A stretch of 64,000 bases of DNA from Bryobacter sp. (GTDB lineage: Bacteria > Acidobacteriota > Terriglobia > Bryobacterales > Bryobacteraceae): NCBI GenBank assembly GCA_022843625.1, contig JALHNH010000028.1, forward strand, positions 1-64,000. Direction: 5' to 3'. Positions 1 through 8,189 of this stretch are shown piece by piece; position 1 is the stretch's first letter, and every line of letters starts with the position of its first letter. The notes beneath the pieces were generated by a model. The model was not told the origin of the DNA. It saw only the letters and a list, made by a program, of their open reading frames with translations, and did not search any database. Position numbers and translations under genes: made by a program.

Positions 1-1892
1 TTGAGGGTCTTCTCAAGCTGTTTCGCAAAGTGCATCGTCATCCACAACAACACATTTCGACGCGCTTCGTCGGCTTCATCGAGAACACGGTAGTCGTGAT
101 AGAACTTGCTGAAGCCCTGAGCCAACTGGAATGCGTACTTGGCAAGCGCTGCAGGCTCGCCGCTTTTGACGGCTGCTTCGAGGACACTATCCAGTCTTGA
201 TATGTCGAGCAGGAGTTGCCAGAGGTCTTCGGTTTCAAGTACGGTGCTTAATACTTCTTCGGGCAGGACGGTCTGGAAGTCTGGCAAATTGGGGACCTTG
301 CGCAAAATATTGTTGGCGCGCACGGCAGCGTACTGGACATAGGGGCCCGTCTCTCCTTCGAAGCTGAGGGCCTCCTGCAAGTCGAAAGCAATCACGCTGG
401 TTCTGGTGAACTTGAGCAAGAAGTACCGCAGTGAACATACTGCAATCTGCTCGGCAACCTGGGTGCGACTTTCCTGGGACTTTTCGGCGTGTCTGGAATC
501 TACTTCCACCTGTGCCCGCTCAATCAACTGATCGATCAGGTCGTCTGCCTTTACACCGAGACCCTTGCGGCCACTCATCTCGACAGTAGTCTTGGCCTTA
601 TCTTCTTCGCTTAGCTCGATGCCAAGCTCGACGCAGGTACGCGGCGTAAGCGCTACCATTTCATAGCTGAAGTGAATGCTATTGTCGGCCTGATTCGGAT
701 AACCGAGAGCCTTTAGACCCGCGACGACTACGTCCTGCAAGTAGCTCTGCCGCGAATCGATCACGTTATAAACGCTGGTGCCGCCGCCGAACTGAACGCG
801 CTCGGAACCGTCGCGAGTTGCCGTCGAAACATAACAGACGTTGCCGTTGGGATAGGTGCGGAGCTTGCGGTAATAGAAGTCTTTGCCAAGCAAGCCGAAC
901 TTCCAAAGCTGATAGGCGATGTCTTTGCCCACGTAGGTGACGGTTCCATTGGAGCGAACGATTACCTTGGAATCTTCTTCGCCTGCATTCTCGCGGAAGG
1001 CCGAGCCGGGCATTACCCAGCAACCCTTGTTTTTACCTTCGTTTTCGAAATAAATCGCCTGCTTCTCTTTCAGCAATTCAAAGCAGTTGGCCCAGAACTT
1101 CAGGTGCAGGATTTCGCTTTCGCGCGGCAGCACGTCGTACTGGATTCCCAGCCGCAGCATCGTGTTTAGATGGCAGTCGACGATGGCGTCGGCCACGACA
1201 TGGCCCATCTCCGAGAGAGCACCCTCGCCGCTCTCGATCGAGTGCAGGGTTTCGGTGCGCCAGCCTTTAACCTCTTCCATCTGCGCGACCTTGGAGTATA
1301 GGTCCCAGCAAAGGTAGTCAAAGCGAGGTTGTTTGGCGAGTTCTGCTACCTCGGCGGCTGTCTTGTTTTCGACGAAGTGAAATGCAGCAACGACGTCAGC
1401 AACCTGAACGCCGGTGTTGTCGATGTAGTTTTGCGTCTCGACGCGTGTACCCATCGCCTTCATCATGCGTACGAATGTATCGCCCAGAATGGCATTGCGC
1501 AGATGGCCAATGTGCGCGGCCTTGTTCGGGTTAATGTTGGTGTGCTCGACGATGGTCTTGCGGATCGAGAATTCCTGAGTCTCAAAATCGTTACCGATCA
1601 GGATCTGGCGGGCAAACCAGCCGCGATCGAACCGGACATTGAGATAACCGTTGGCAACTTCAAAGGCGGTGACGCCCTCAATCTGCCCGGTTAAGCCCGC
1701 TGCCAGTTCTTTGGCAATCATGACAGGAGCTTTCTTGAGTTGCTTTGCCAGTTGGAAGGCCACGGGCAATGCCATCTCGCCAAAGCTGGATTGCTTTGGC
1801 TGTTCGGTCGTAACCGGAACATCTACTGCGTAATTCGTTTGGAGGTAATTCGAAACGGCTCGTGAAATCGAGCGTTCTAGGCTGTGGAACAC
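1..1892 (-). CDS. argS: Arginyl-tRNA synthetase, 3' end cut by window
   Basis: Charges tRNA-Arg with arginine in the cytoplasm. The reverse-strand reading frame stays open from about 1892 to the window edge (about 630 codons). It contains the class I signature HIGH within a NINPNKAAHIGHLRN context near residue 115, and the C-terminal anticodon-binding region (YVQYAAVRANNILRK, then FSKFYHDYRVL). Only the last dozen or so residues lie outside the window. The start is uncertain: GTG at 1892 gives MFHSLERSIS, while an in-frame TTG at 1901 would add three residues. Neither has a clear Shine-Dalgarno sequence. The gene is divergent to the ferredoxin, and a 15-bp palindrome lies between them. The family assignment is secure. 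Confidence 0.96.
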   Translation of the reverse strand, partial: MFHSLERSISRAVSNYLQTNYAVDVPVTTEQPKQSSFGEMALPVAFQLAKQLKKAPVMIAKELAAGLTGQIEGVTAFEVANGYLNVRFDRGWFARQILIGNDFETQEFSIRKTIVEHTNINPNKAAHIGHLRNAILGDTFVRMMKAMGTRVETQNYIDNTGVQVADVVAAFHFVENKTAAEVAELAKQPRFDYLCWDLYSKVAQMEEVKGWRTETLHSIESGEGALSEMGHVVADAIVDCHLNTMLRLGIQYDVLPRESEILHLKFWANCFELLKEKQAIYFENEGKNKGCWVMPGSAFRENAGEEDSKVIVRSNGTVTYVGKDIAYQLWKFGLLGKDFYYRKLRTYPNGNVCYVSTATRDGSERVQFGGGTSVYNVIDSRQSYLQDVVVAGLKALGYPNQADNSIHFSYEMVALTPRTCVELGIELSEEDKAKTTVEMSGRKGLGVKADDLIDQLIERAQVEVDSRHAEKSQESRTQVAEQIAVCSLRYFLLKFTRTSVIAFDLQEALSFEGETGPYVQYAAVRANNILRKVPNLPDFQTVLPEEVLSTVLETEDLWQLLLDISRLDSVLEAAVKSGEPAALAKYAFQLAQGFSKFYHDYRVLDEADEARRNVLLWMTMHFAKQLEKTL

Positions 1893-1901
1893 TGTTTTCA
1901 A

Positions 1902-1916
1902 TATAGCAACGCTATA
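1902..1916. promoter_or_regulatory. Perfect 6-3-6 palindrome between argS and ferredoxin
   Basis: TATAGC-AAC-GCTATA lies in the 43-bp gap between the divergent argS and ferredoxin starts. Its right arm merges into TATACT, which could be a -10 box for the ferredoxin, and the left side reads TATATT on the other strand. It could be back-to-back -10 elements or an operator for one regulator. No regulator is identified, so the role is inferred only. Confidence 0.35.
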
Positions 1917-1935
1917 CTGGACCTTTAGCGAAATC

Positions 1936-2325
1936 ATGCCGAAAATCACGCTTTTGAACGACGGAACGACCTACGAGTTCACCCCTGAATCCGTGCCCTA
2001 CGGTGGACATGGCAAACCTTTGAGCTTGCTCGACCTCGCCGAACACTTCGGCTTTCACATTGAACATGCCTGTGGGGGCTCCTGCGCCTGCACCACGTGC
2101 CATGTGGTGATCAAAAAGGGCGACGACAATTTGTCAGAGATGGAAGACGATGAGCAGGACAAGCTCGATCTCGCACCAGGCCTGACACTGCACTCACGCC
2201 TTGGTTGCCAGTGCATCGTCTCAGGGGACGTAGAGTTTGAAATCCCTTCCTGGAATCGCAACTATGTTTCCGAGGGCGGCGGCTCGATGAATCTCGGCGA
2301 CGCTATCCCCAACCCTAAAAAGTAG
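1936..2325 (+). CDS. fdx: ISC-type 2Fe-2S ferredoxin
   Basis: A small soluble electron carrier of the adrenodoxin/Fdx family, which usually supplies electrons to iron-sulfur cluster assembly or to oxygenases. The 129 residues carry the ligand pattern C46-x5-C52-x2-C55 and a fourth cysteine in RLGCQC (C91, with C93 next to it), in the typical HACGGSCACTTCH context. The length is slightly above the usual 105-115 residues because of a 15-20 residue acidic/Gly-rich tail. No isc gene is nearby, so the partner is unknown. The 3' end overlaps the convergent DinB-like gene by 11 bp. The Shine-Dalgarno is weak. Confidence 0.93.
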   Translation: MPKITLLNDGTTYEFTPESVPYGGHGKPLSLLDLAEHFGFHIEHACGGSCACTTCHVVIKKGDDNLSEMEDDEQDKLDLAPGLTLHSRLGCQCIVSGDVEFEIPSWNRNYVSEGGGSMNLGDAIPNPKK

Positions 2326-2917
2326 CTTTCACTTCGTTTACCTGCTTGGTATGCCGCTCAACGTGGCCGGCCATCAGCACGAACCACTGATAGGCATCGA
2401 GTTCGCCGAAGGCGAAATGCTTGGTTACGTGAGAATGCAGAGGGAGCTCTGTGCTGCTGACAAATGAGATCGTCTCTTTGCGTGCCGCCTCAAATGCAGC
2501 GCGGGCCTCGGCCAGAGTCTTGAAGCTCCCCTTGGGGGCGACTTCGACGGGAGCAGCCGCTCGACGACTGCGATCTGGCATGAACTTTCCAAGAGCTTCT
2601 GACTTCCCTTTGGTTTTGGCGCGGTCTTCGTCACTCGACGCGGGCTGCTTGAGATTCGCTTGCATCATCGCAAAAATACCGCGCTCGGTGAGCGCGAGAT
2701 GCTCGACACATTCCAGAACACTCCAGCGATCGGCAGCGGGCTTCTTTGCAGCATTGGCTTCACTGATGCCATCAAGAGAGTTGAGCAAAAGATCGCGAGT
2801 GCGCTCCAGTTCTACCACCGTCTTGCGACGCTCCTCGGTAGTGATGGGCTGTCCAAAGAGCTCAGGGCAAGCCACCAGGATTAGAGCCGCGGCTGCGGCG
2901 GTTTTGATGTAGACCAT
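2315..2917 (-). CDS. Secreted DinB-like four-helix protein
   Basis: A DinB/YfiT-type putative metal-binding four-helix protein of 200 residues. The start is set at MVYIKTAAAAALILVA, which gives a signal peptide ending near FGQ and has AAAAGG about ten bases upstream. The longer frame reading back to 3010 lies inside the upstream gene. Family signatures are W-S-x-x-E-x-V-E-H-L-A-x-T-E-R in the first half and GHVERHTKQ near the C-terminus; the histidines are the likely metal ligands. DinB proteins are normally cytoplasmic, so an exported copy is unusual. The gene overlaps the 3' end of the esterase/SMP-30 gene by 37 bp. The substrate is unknown. A cytoplasmic relative sits at 8190. Confidence 0.8.
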   Translation of the reverse strand: MVYIKTAAAAALILVACPELFGQPITTEERRKTVVELERTRDLLLNSLDGISEANAAKKPAADRWSVLECVEHLALTERGIFAMMQANLKQPASSDEDRAKTKGKSEALGKFMPDRSRRAAAPVEVAPKGSFKTLAEARAAFEAARKETISFVSSTELPLHSHVTKHFAFGELDAYQWFVLMAGHVERHTKQVNEVKATF

Positions 2918-4590
2918 GAATTGAAACCTTTTCTGCGCATCTTGCGCCGGAAGACTTTTTCTCGATTCGTCGAGTACAGGGTATCGAGCCCCGGTCCTCC
3001 GAATACGCAATTGGATGGCTGCAAGTTCTGCGGGTTGTTAATAATTCCTACTACGCGCCCGGGAGCATCGCAGATTTGAATTCCAAGCCTGGTTGCCACA
3101 TAAAGATGCGCTTCGGTATCCATCGTCATCCCGTCGCCGCCGGATTGCGAATCGTAATCCCAGGTTTCGAGATGATAAAAAGACTGGCCGTTGGCGAGCG
3201 CGCCATCCGGCATCACCTGAAAACTCCAGACCCATTTTGAGCGCATGTCCACGCACATCAGCAAGCTCTGGTCTGAGGACAGAATGATGCCATTGGGGAA
3301 GTCGAGGCCCTCGTGAACAACTCTCTTCGAACCCTTGCCATCGGTGTACCAGATTTTGTGTTGGGCGGGCTCAGTCCACCAGATTTCATTCTTGGCGTTT
3401 ACCACCAGATCGTTTGAGCCGACGTCGGTAGCGAGTACGTCTTCTCGGCCATCAGGTTGGATGGCGACGATCTGCCGCTTCTTGTGCTGGCAAGCGTAGA
3501 GGCGGCCGTCGCCCCCAAACATGAGTCCGTTAGCACCGCCGCTCTGTTCTTTGAAGAGTGTCACCTTGCCGGTTGCATGATCGATCTTGTGAATCTTGTC
3601 CTGGCGAACGTCGGTGAAGAAGACGTTGCCGTCTTTGTCGACAGCAGGGCCTTCGGTAAAGCCGTGGCCGGAGGAGACTTCTTCCCAGTCTGAGGTGGGG
3701 TCGAGGAAGTCTGTGATGTATTGGCGCTCGGATTTCGGGTTGCCCTTGGAGGCGACAATCGGCTGCTTCCAGTTGGCCCAGAGCCACTGCATGCTCTCAA
3801 CAAAGACACGCGAAGAGTGGTTGGAGTTGTGGCCGTCGGTGCCGCGATCAAAGCGCACCTGGTAGCCGGCATACTCGAGCGAAAGCGCGAGCGTCTGGTT
3901 GGCCATCCACCAGCTTCCTGAGTAGATGTTGAGATCGGAGGAGCCGTCCTGGAGGTAGATGCGCAGAGGCTTGGGCTCAGTTTTGCGCACAATGTCGTGA
4001 TACCAGTCGCCGCCCCGCAAGTTGACGTAGGAGCCGATGTAGGACAGCACCCGGCGGAAGAGATCTGGCCGGTTCCAGGCTGCGGTAAAGGCTGCGATCG
4101 CGCCAGAACTGGAACCACCAATGGCGCGCAGATTCGGGTCTGTAGTGATCTTGTGTAGTTTGGATACTTCGGGCAGCAATTCTTCGTGGAGGAAGCGGAC
4201 GTAACGATCGCCCATCCCGTCATATTCGTAGCTGCGGTTGAAGCGCGCCTGCTGGGTTTCAGCATTCAAAGCTGGCAGCACGCCTGGTTGTATAAAGACA
4301 CCTATGGTGGGCGGCATGTCGCCTGAGGCGATGAGCCGGTCAAAGACTTCAGCGGCTTTGAATCTGCCGCTTTCGTTGATGAAGCCAGCGCCATCCTGAA
4401 AGACCATCAGCGCATAACCAGACTCGGGTGCTGCTGTGGCGGGCACGTAGATCCAATAGTCGCGAACGCTGCCCGGGAAGAGCCTTGTGGAAGTAAAGCT
4501 AGCCTTGGTAACAGTGCCTTTGGAGGCGCTGGTTTGTGCCAGAGCGGCAGTAGCCGCACCAGTTTGTAGAAGGGTTCTGCGAGAGATCAC
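2881..4590 (-). CDS. Fes-type esterase fused to SMP-30/gluconolactonase domain
   Basis: A 569-residue exported two-domain hydrolase. It begins MISRRTLLQTGAATAALAQ, a Tat-like leader, from a GTG start four bases after the ADOP stop. Residues about 30-280 match the enterochelin esterase/esterase D alpha-beta hydrolase family: nucleophile elbow GGSSSGA, conserved YEYDGMGDRYVRFL, and DGHNS supplying the likely catalytic His. Residues about 300-560 are an SMP-30/gluconolactonase beta-propeller with EGPAVDKDGNVFFTD, NGLMFG, GSNDLVV, FPNGIILS and GDGMTMD, ending in the typical VFRRK. Ester or lactone hydrolysis on a carbohydrate-derived or ferulate-type substrate is inferred. Each domain is certain; the combined substrate is not. 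Confidence 0.88.
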   Translation of the reverse strand: MISRRTLLQTGAATAALAQTSASKGTVTKASFTSTRLFPGSVRDYWIYVPATAAPESGYALMVFQDGAGFINESGRFKAAEVFDRLIASGDMPPTIGVFIQPGVLPALNAETQQARFNRSYEYDGMGDRYVRFLHEELLPEVSKLHKITTDPNLRAIGGSSSGAIAAFTAAWNRPDLFRRVLSYIGSYVNLRGGDWYHDIVRKTEPKPLRIYLQDGSSDLNIYSGSWWMANQTLALSLEYAGYQVRFDRGTDGHNSNHSSRVFVESMQWLWANWKQPIVASKGNPKSERQYITDFLDPTSDWEEVSSGHGFTEGPAVDKDGNVFFTDVRQDKIHKIDHATGKVTLFKEQSGGANGLMFGGDGRLYACQHKKRQIVAIQPDGREDVLATDVGSNDLVVNAKNEIWWTEPAQHKIWYTDGKGSKRVVHEGLDFPNGIILSSDQSLLMCVDMRSKWVWSFQVMPDGALANGQSFYHLETWDYDSQSGGDGMTMDTEAHLYVATRLGIQICDAPGRVVGIINNPQNLQPSNCVFGGPGLDTLYSTNREKVFRRKMRRKGFNSWSTSKPPQPRL

Positions 4591-4594
4591 GCCG

Positions 4595-7243
4595 TTATTC
4601 TATACGGAGTGCTGCGAGTGGCTCAATGGAGGCGGCACGGCGAGCGCTAACAAGTCCGGCAAGAAGACTGAAGACACTTATGGCAGCAACCGCTGTGCCG
4701 ATCGAGAGCCAATCTGCCGGCTTGACACCGAACAACATCTTCTCCGCCAGGCGGCCGAGGCCTACAGCCAACGGGACGCCAAAACTCACACCGATCCCGA
4801 CATAGATCAAGGTCTCGCGGATTACCTTCCAGAGGACCTCACCACGAGATTCTCCTAGCGCCATGCGGATGCCGATCTCTTTGGTCTTGCGCTCGACTGT
4901 GTAGGCCATTACCCCGTAGAGGCCCATTACGGCCAGCAATAATGCAACGCCCGCGAAAAAGGCAGAGAGCCGCGCGACGAGGCGCTCCTGCCGCAGTTGT
5001 TCCTCCACCGCCAGAACGACGGTTCTCTCCTCAGAGATCGGAACCCCCGTGTCGATAGCGGCAATGGCAGAACGCACTGCAGCTACACCAGGGCCGGAAG
5101 CGCTTGTGCGCAAGTAGACATCGACGCCGTCCACACGATTTTGTTGCGCAATCGGGACATACCAATATCGCTCTGGAGCGACATCAATTCTGGAATCACG
5201 CAGGTCAGCAACGACACCAATAATAGTGTAGTGTTTAGCGACATCACCGGTTCGGATCCCGGGTCCGATCTGCCGGCCGAGAGCGGATTCCGTGCCAAAG
5301 TAACGGCGGGCAAAGGTCTGGTTGACGATGGCAACCAGTGGAGCTTCAGCGCGATTGTCGCTCTCGACAAAGTCCCGACCTTCGATCAGTCTTGCCCCCA
5401 TCACCTCAAAAAACTTGGCACCTACTGCATTGCGAAGCGGACCAGCCTCGCCTTCTGGTATCGATAGCCCCACAACGTGAATCCCACTGCTCCAAAGGTA
5501 ATCCGCCAGCAGCCCCATCGAACTCATCGAAGCACCGAGACCGCCAGGCAAGCTTTTCAGCTCCCGATCCACACGGCCGTAGTAAGCCAGCAAAGCTTCT
5601 TTTGTTTGTCCCGGGGGCGGGGTTAGCCGCATGGTCACCAGATTCTCTCTGACGAAGCCGGAGTCGATTCTCCGGTAGTTTTCAAGCGTCTGCAGGAACA
5701 GACCAGCCGCGCTCAGCAACAAGACAGAAAGTGCAACCTGAAAGCTTACCATCAGCTTGCGCCCCGTGAATCGAGTGCTCGCACCAATTCCCTGGCGGTC
5801 TGACTGGATTGCTGGGAGCAGTCCAAAGCTGAGCCCCGCAAGGAGCGACAGGGCCAAGGTCAGGAAGAGGACATTCGTGTTCAAGCCGTCCGGCACGAGC
5901 GCTAGAGCATTTTCGCCAAAGGCTTCCACCATTAGCACCCGCTCAAGGCCGCGAGCCAGGATGAAGCCAGCAAAACCGCCCAAAAGAGACAGTGCCAGGC
6001 TTTCAGTCAGAAACTGTCTCAGCAGCCGTCCTCGACTCGCCCCGAGCGCGAGGCGAGTCGAAATTTCTTTCTGGCGGGCAGATGCTCTTGCCAGAAGCAA
6101 ATTCGCAATGTTGATACAGGCAATCATCAAGACCACACCTACCACCGCAAGCAAGAGGCGAAATGCTCCTTGATATTGAGCCTCGCGGCGTGCCTGATCG
6201 TACCCCCCGCTCGCCGGAAGAACTGAGACCTGCATGCTTCTGATTTCACGATCCAGAAAATCGTTAACCTTGTTTTCGCTGCTGCGCCAGTATTCACGAA
6301 GCATCGGTGTAAGCTCTGCATTCATTTGCTCGATGGTTGAACCAGGCTTACGCCTGAGAAGAATGCGAAGCCACCACATCGTCCTGGCGCTGGTATCACC
6401 CGTTGTGCCTTTGAGCAACCCATCGGTCAAAACCGGTACATAGATCTTTGGCGTAGCTCCCTTGTACAGAGAAAAGTAAGTTGGGGGCGCGACGCCAATC
6501 ACCGTGTAGGAAACCCGGTTGAGGCTGATCTTGCGTCCAACAACAGCTGGGTCTGCACCAAACTCACTCCTCCAAAAATGATTCGCCAAAACCGCAACTG
6601 CGTTTGCACCATCGTCTTTGCCGATCAATCGCCCAAGCTGTGCCTTCAGGCCAAGCACGTCGAAAAGGTTCCCGCAGACCATCTCGACACCCAGGCGGCG
6701 GGCTGCGCTCGAAGCCTGGTAGCTTACCGTCCAACTGGTGCTACAGCTTGCAGCCTCAACAGTTGAGGCGTTTGACTCGATTTCAGCAACCAGAGGATAG
6801 GAGTAGGAAGTGGTGTAAGTGCCTGGTTTGTTATTGGAGGTACGAAATGTAAGCTGGTGCAAATCTTCGGGTGCGCTGACGTCGAGGGGCGCGGCCAGGA
6901 CGCGATTAAAGACGGAGAAGATGGCAGTGTTGGCACCGATGCCCAAGCCGAGACTGACCACCGCCGCGAGTGTAAAAACCGGGCTCTTCTTCATCAACCG
7001 CCAGGCAAACGAAAGATCCTGCCCAATGTCGGTGAGAAAGGCGAAGCTCCAGGATTGGCGCGTTTGCTCTGCGACTGATGTCAAATTACCAAGCGCCAAT
7101 CTTGCACCGCGTTCGGCTTCTGCCCGGGTCTCGCCCCGGTTGAGCCGCATCTCGATTTCCATCTCTAGATGCGAAGTCAGCTCGTCGGAAAGTTCCCTGT
7201 CACGCTCGGTTCGTCCGAAAAGCGCTCGCCAAAGCTTTCGCAT
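4595..7243 (-). CDS. ADOP-family ABC permease (MacB-like, duplicated FtsX)
   Basis: An 882-residue integral membrane permease of the Acidobacterial duplicated orphan permease type. A short cytoplasmic N-terminal helix pair (RKLWRALFGRTERDRELSDEL) precedes the first MacB-type membrane segment (FTLAAVVSLGLGIGANTAIFSV). A periplasmic MacB core, three FtsX segments, a second periplasmic core and a last FtsX block with KTKEIGIRMALGES follow. No ATPase is adjacent, as is usual for these genes. The start chosen is the ATG whose A is shared with the PadR stop (TAATG), rather than the longer in-frame extension. Efflux or lipoprotein/cell-envelope transport is inferred from MacB; PadR almost certainly controls it. 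Confidence 0.93.
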   Translation of the reverse strand: MRKLWRALFGRTERDRELSDELTSHLEMEIEMRLNRGETRAEAERGARLALGNLTSVAEQTRQSWSFAFLTDIGQDLSFAWRLMKKSPVFTLAAVVSLGLGIGANTAIFSVFNRVLAAPLDVSAPEDLHQLTFRTSNNKPGTYTTSYSYPLVAEIESNASTVEAASCSTSWTVSYQASSAARRLGVEMVCGNLFDVLGLKAQLGRLIGKDDGANAVAVLANHFWRSEFGADPAVVGRKISLNRVSYTVIGVAPPTYFSLYKGATPKIYVPVLTDGLLKGTTGDTSARTMWWLRILLRRKPGSTIEQMNAELTPMLREYWRSSENKVNDFLDREIRSMQVSVLPASGGYDQARREAQYQGAFRLLLAVVGVVLMIACINIANLLLARASARQKEISTRLALGASRGRLLRQFLTESLALSLLGGFAGFILARGLERVLMVEAFGENALALVPDGLNTNVLFLTLALSLLAGLSFGLLPAIQSDRQGIGASTRFTGRKLMVSFQVALSVLLLSAAGLFLQTLENYRRIDSGFVRENLVTMRLTPPPGQTKEALLAYYGRVDRELKSLPGGLGASMSSMGLLADYLWSSGIHVVGLSIPEGEAGPLRNAVGAKFFEVMGARLIEGRDFVESDNRAEAPLVAIVNQTFARRYFGTESALGRQIGPGIRTGDVAKHYTIIGVVADLRDSRIDVAPERYWYVPIAQQNRVDGVDVYLRTSASGPGVAAVRSAIAAIDTGVPISEERTVVLAVEEQLRQERLVARLSAFFAGVALLLAVMGLYGVMAYTVERKTKEIGIRMALGESRGEVLWKVIRETLIYVGIGVSFGVPLAVGLGRLAEKMLFGVKPADWLSIGTAVAAISVFSLLAGLVSARRAASIEPLAALRIE

Positions 7244-7572
7244 TACGCTTTCTCCATTACAAGCTGGATCGCCCCACTCAGACGCTCCCATTGAACACGC
7301 TCCAGCTCGAGCCTTGCCTTACCCTCAGACGTCAACGAATAGAACTTGGCCTTGCGCTTGTTTTCGCTTTCACCCCACTCGGCACTAATCCAGCCCTGTT
7401 CTTCGAGGCGATGCAGGGCCGGGTAAAGACTTCCCTGCTGCACAAGCAGAATCTTTCCGCTTACCTGCTCAATGCGGTTTGCAATGGCCCAACCGTGCAT
7501 CGGCTCCCAAGCCAGAGTGCGCAGAATCAGAAGGTCGAGGGTGCCTTGTAGAAGATCGGACGGTTTGCCCAT
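7243..7572 (-). CDS. PadR-family transcriptional regulator
   Basis: A 109-residue winged-helix repressor with the PadR hallmarks LLQGTLDLLILRTLA, MHGWAIANRI, QQGSLYPALHRLEEQGWI and KFYSLTSEGK. It is translationally coupled to the downstream ADOP permease through a one-base TAATG overlap, the usual arrangement in Acidobacteriota. PadR proteins of this size bind a dyad near their own promoter; a TGACT-N9-AGTCA dyad overlaps the predicted promoter just upstream. The effector is unknown. Confidence 0.94.
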   Translation of the reverse strand: MGKPSDLLQGTLDLLILRTLAWEPMHGWAIANRIEQVSGKILLVQQGSLYPALHRLEEQGWISAEWGESENKRKAKFYSLTSEGKARLELERVQWERLSGAIQLVMEKA

Positions 7573-7945
7573 GATTCATTCTGAAATGACTCTTGTAGAT
7601 AGTCAAGGGGAGTTTCAAAATGATCCTGGGACGAACCGGAATGGAACTGGCTTTAGACGGGACTATTGTTTTCAACAACTTAGACTTTGGCAGATCAGAT
7701 GCAAAGAAGACAAGTGTAGACATGACCGAGAGGCTCACAGAACGCAGGGTTGATCACCGCTTTACAGACCCCTCCTTTCTTCCTCAATCTGACCCACCAA
7801 ACTGGCCTACCAATACGCCCCGCCCAACCAGTTCTAAGAGCCTCATCGGGTCATGTTTTCAAAATCAAGAGCAAGATTTTTCCTTCAGGTTTTTCACTGA
7901 TAGACCGATAGGGTAGCTAGGACGACAATGATTCAGGAGTCAAAG
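7573..7945. other. Intergenic region, no recognisable gene
   Basis: 373 bases between padR and the small protein gene at 7946. The padR-side end holds the promoter/dyad at 7578-7606. The rest is AT-richer than neighbouring genes. It has only an implausible frame (7620-7916, proline/serine-rich, no family features). I see no RNA gene, repeat or mobile element here. Confidence 0.6.
7578..7606 (-). promoter_or_regulatory. padR-ADOP promoter with overlapping dyad
   Basis: Reading the minus strand there is TTGACT at 7606-7601, exactly 17 bases, then CAGAAT at 7583-7578 and the PadR ATG five bases later. The transcript would therefore be nearly or fully leaderless. TGACT (7587-7591) and AGTCA (7601-7605) form an inverted repeat that covers the spacer and the -35 box, a plausible PadR operator. 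Direct observation of sequence; function is inferred. Confidence 0.45.
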
Positions 7946-8125
7946 ATGGAAACAGCCAAAGAAGTTCTCGAACACATGAAGTTTCAGTTGGATCTCCTTA
8001 AAATAACTTCGATGCCCGTAGAACTGACCGGTCCGAGTGTAATGGCACAACAAGAAAATCAACTGGAAGCCGTACGGGTGATGGAAGAGCTCAGTTCGAG
8101 GGTCAAGAAGAGTCAGAAGCCCTAG
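7946..8125 (+). CDS. Small helical protein, unknown function
   Basis: 59 residues starting METAKEVLEH, rich in Glu, Lys, Leu and Met and predicted to be mostly helical; no membrane segment and no known motif recognised. The start is set by AGGAG at 7935-7939, six bases before this ATG. An ATG six codons earlier has no ribosome binding site. A strong hairpin follows 32 bases after the stop. Codon use looks ordinary. It may be a real short gene, but there is no homology argument. Confidence 0.45.
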   Translation: METAKEVLEHMKFQLDLLKITSMPVELTGPSVMAQQENQLEAVRVMEELSSRVKKSQKP

Positions 8126-8157
8126 GGCAGATTGAAGCAAGGTGAGCATCGGATAAT

Positions 8158-8182
8158 GAAAGGAGCCTCAGCGGCTCCTTTC
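8158..8182. other. 10-bp perfect hairpin before DinB-like gene
   Basis: Arms GAAAGGAGCC (8158-8167) and GGCTCCTTTC (8173-8182) with a five-base loop TCAGC. No T-run follows on the plus strand, so termination is not obvious. The left arm carries the only Shine-Dalgarno-like AAAGGAG upstream of the ATG at 8190. Pairing would hide it, although it is also too far from the ATG for direct use. Confidence 0.5.
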
Positions 8183-8189
8183 TCCATTT

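Noticed and set aside
7620-7916. 98-codon plus-strand frame after padR
   Set aside because: Low-complexity Pro/Ser composition, no ribosome binding site and no recognisable motif.
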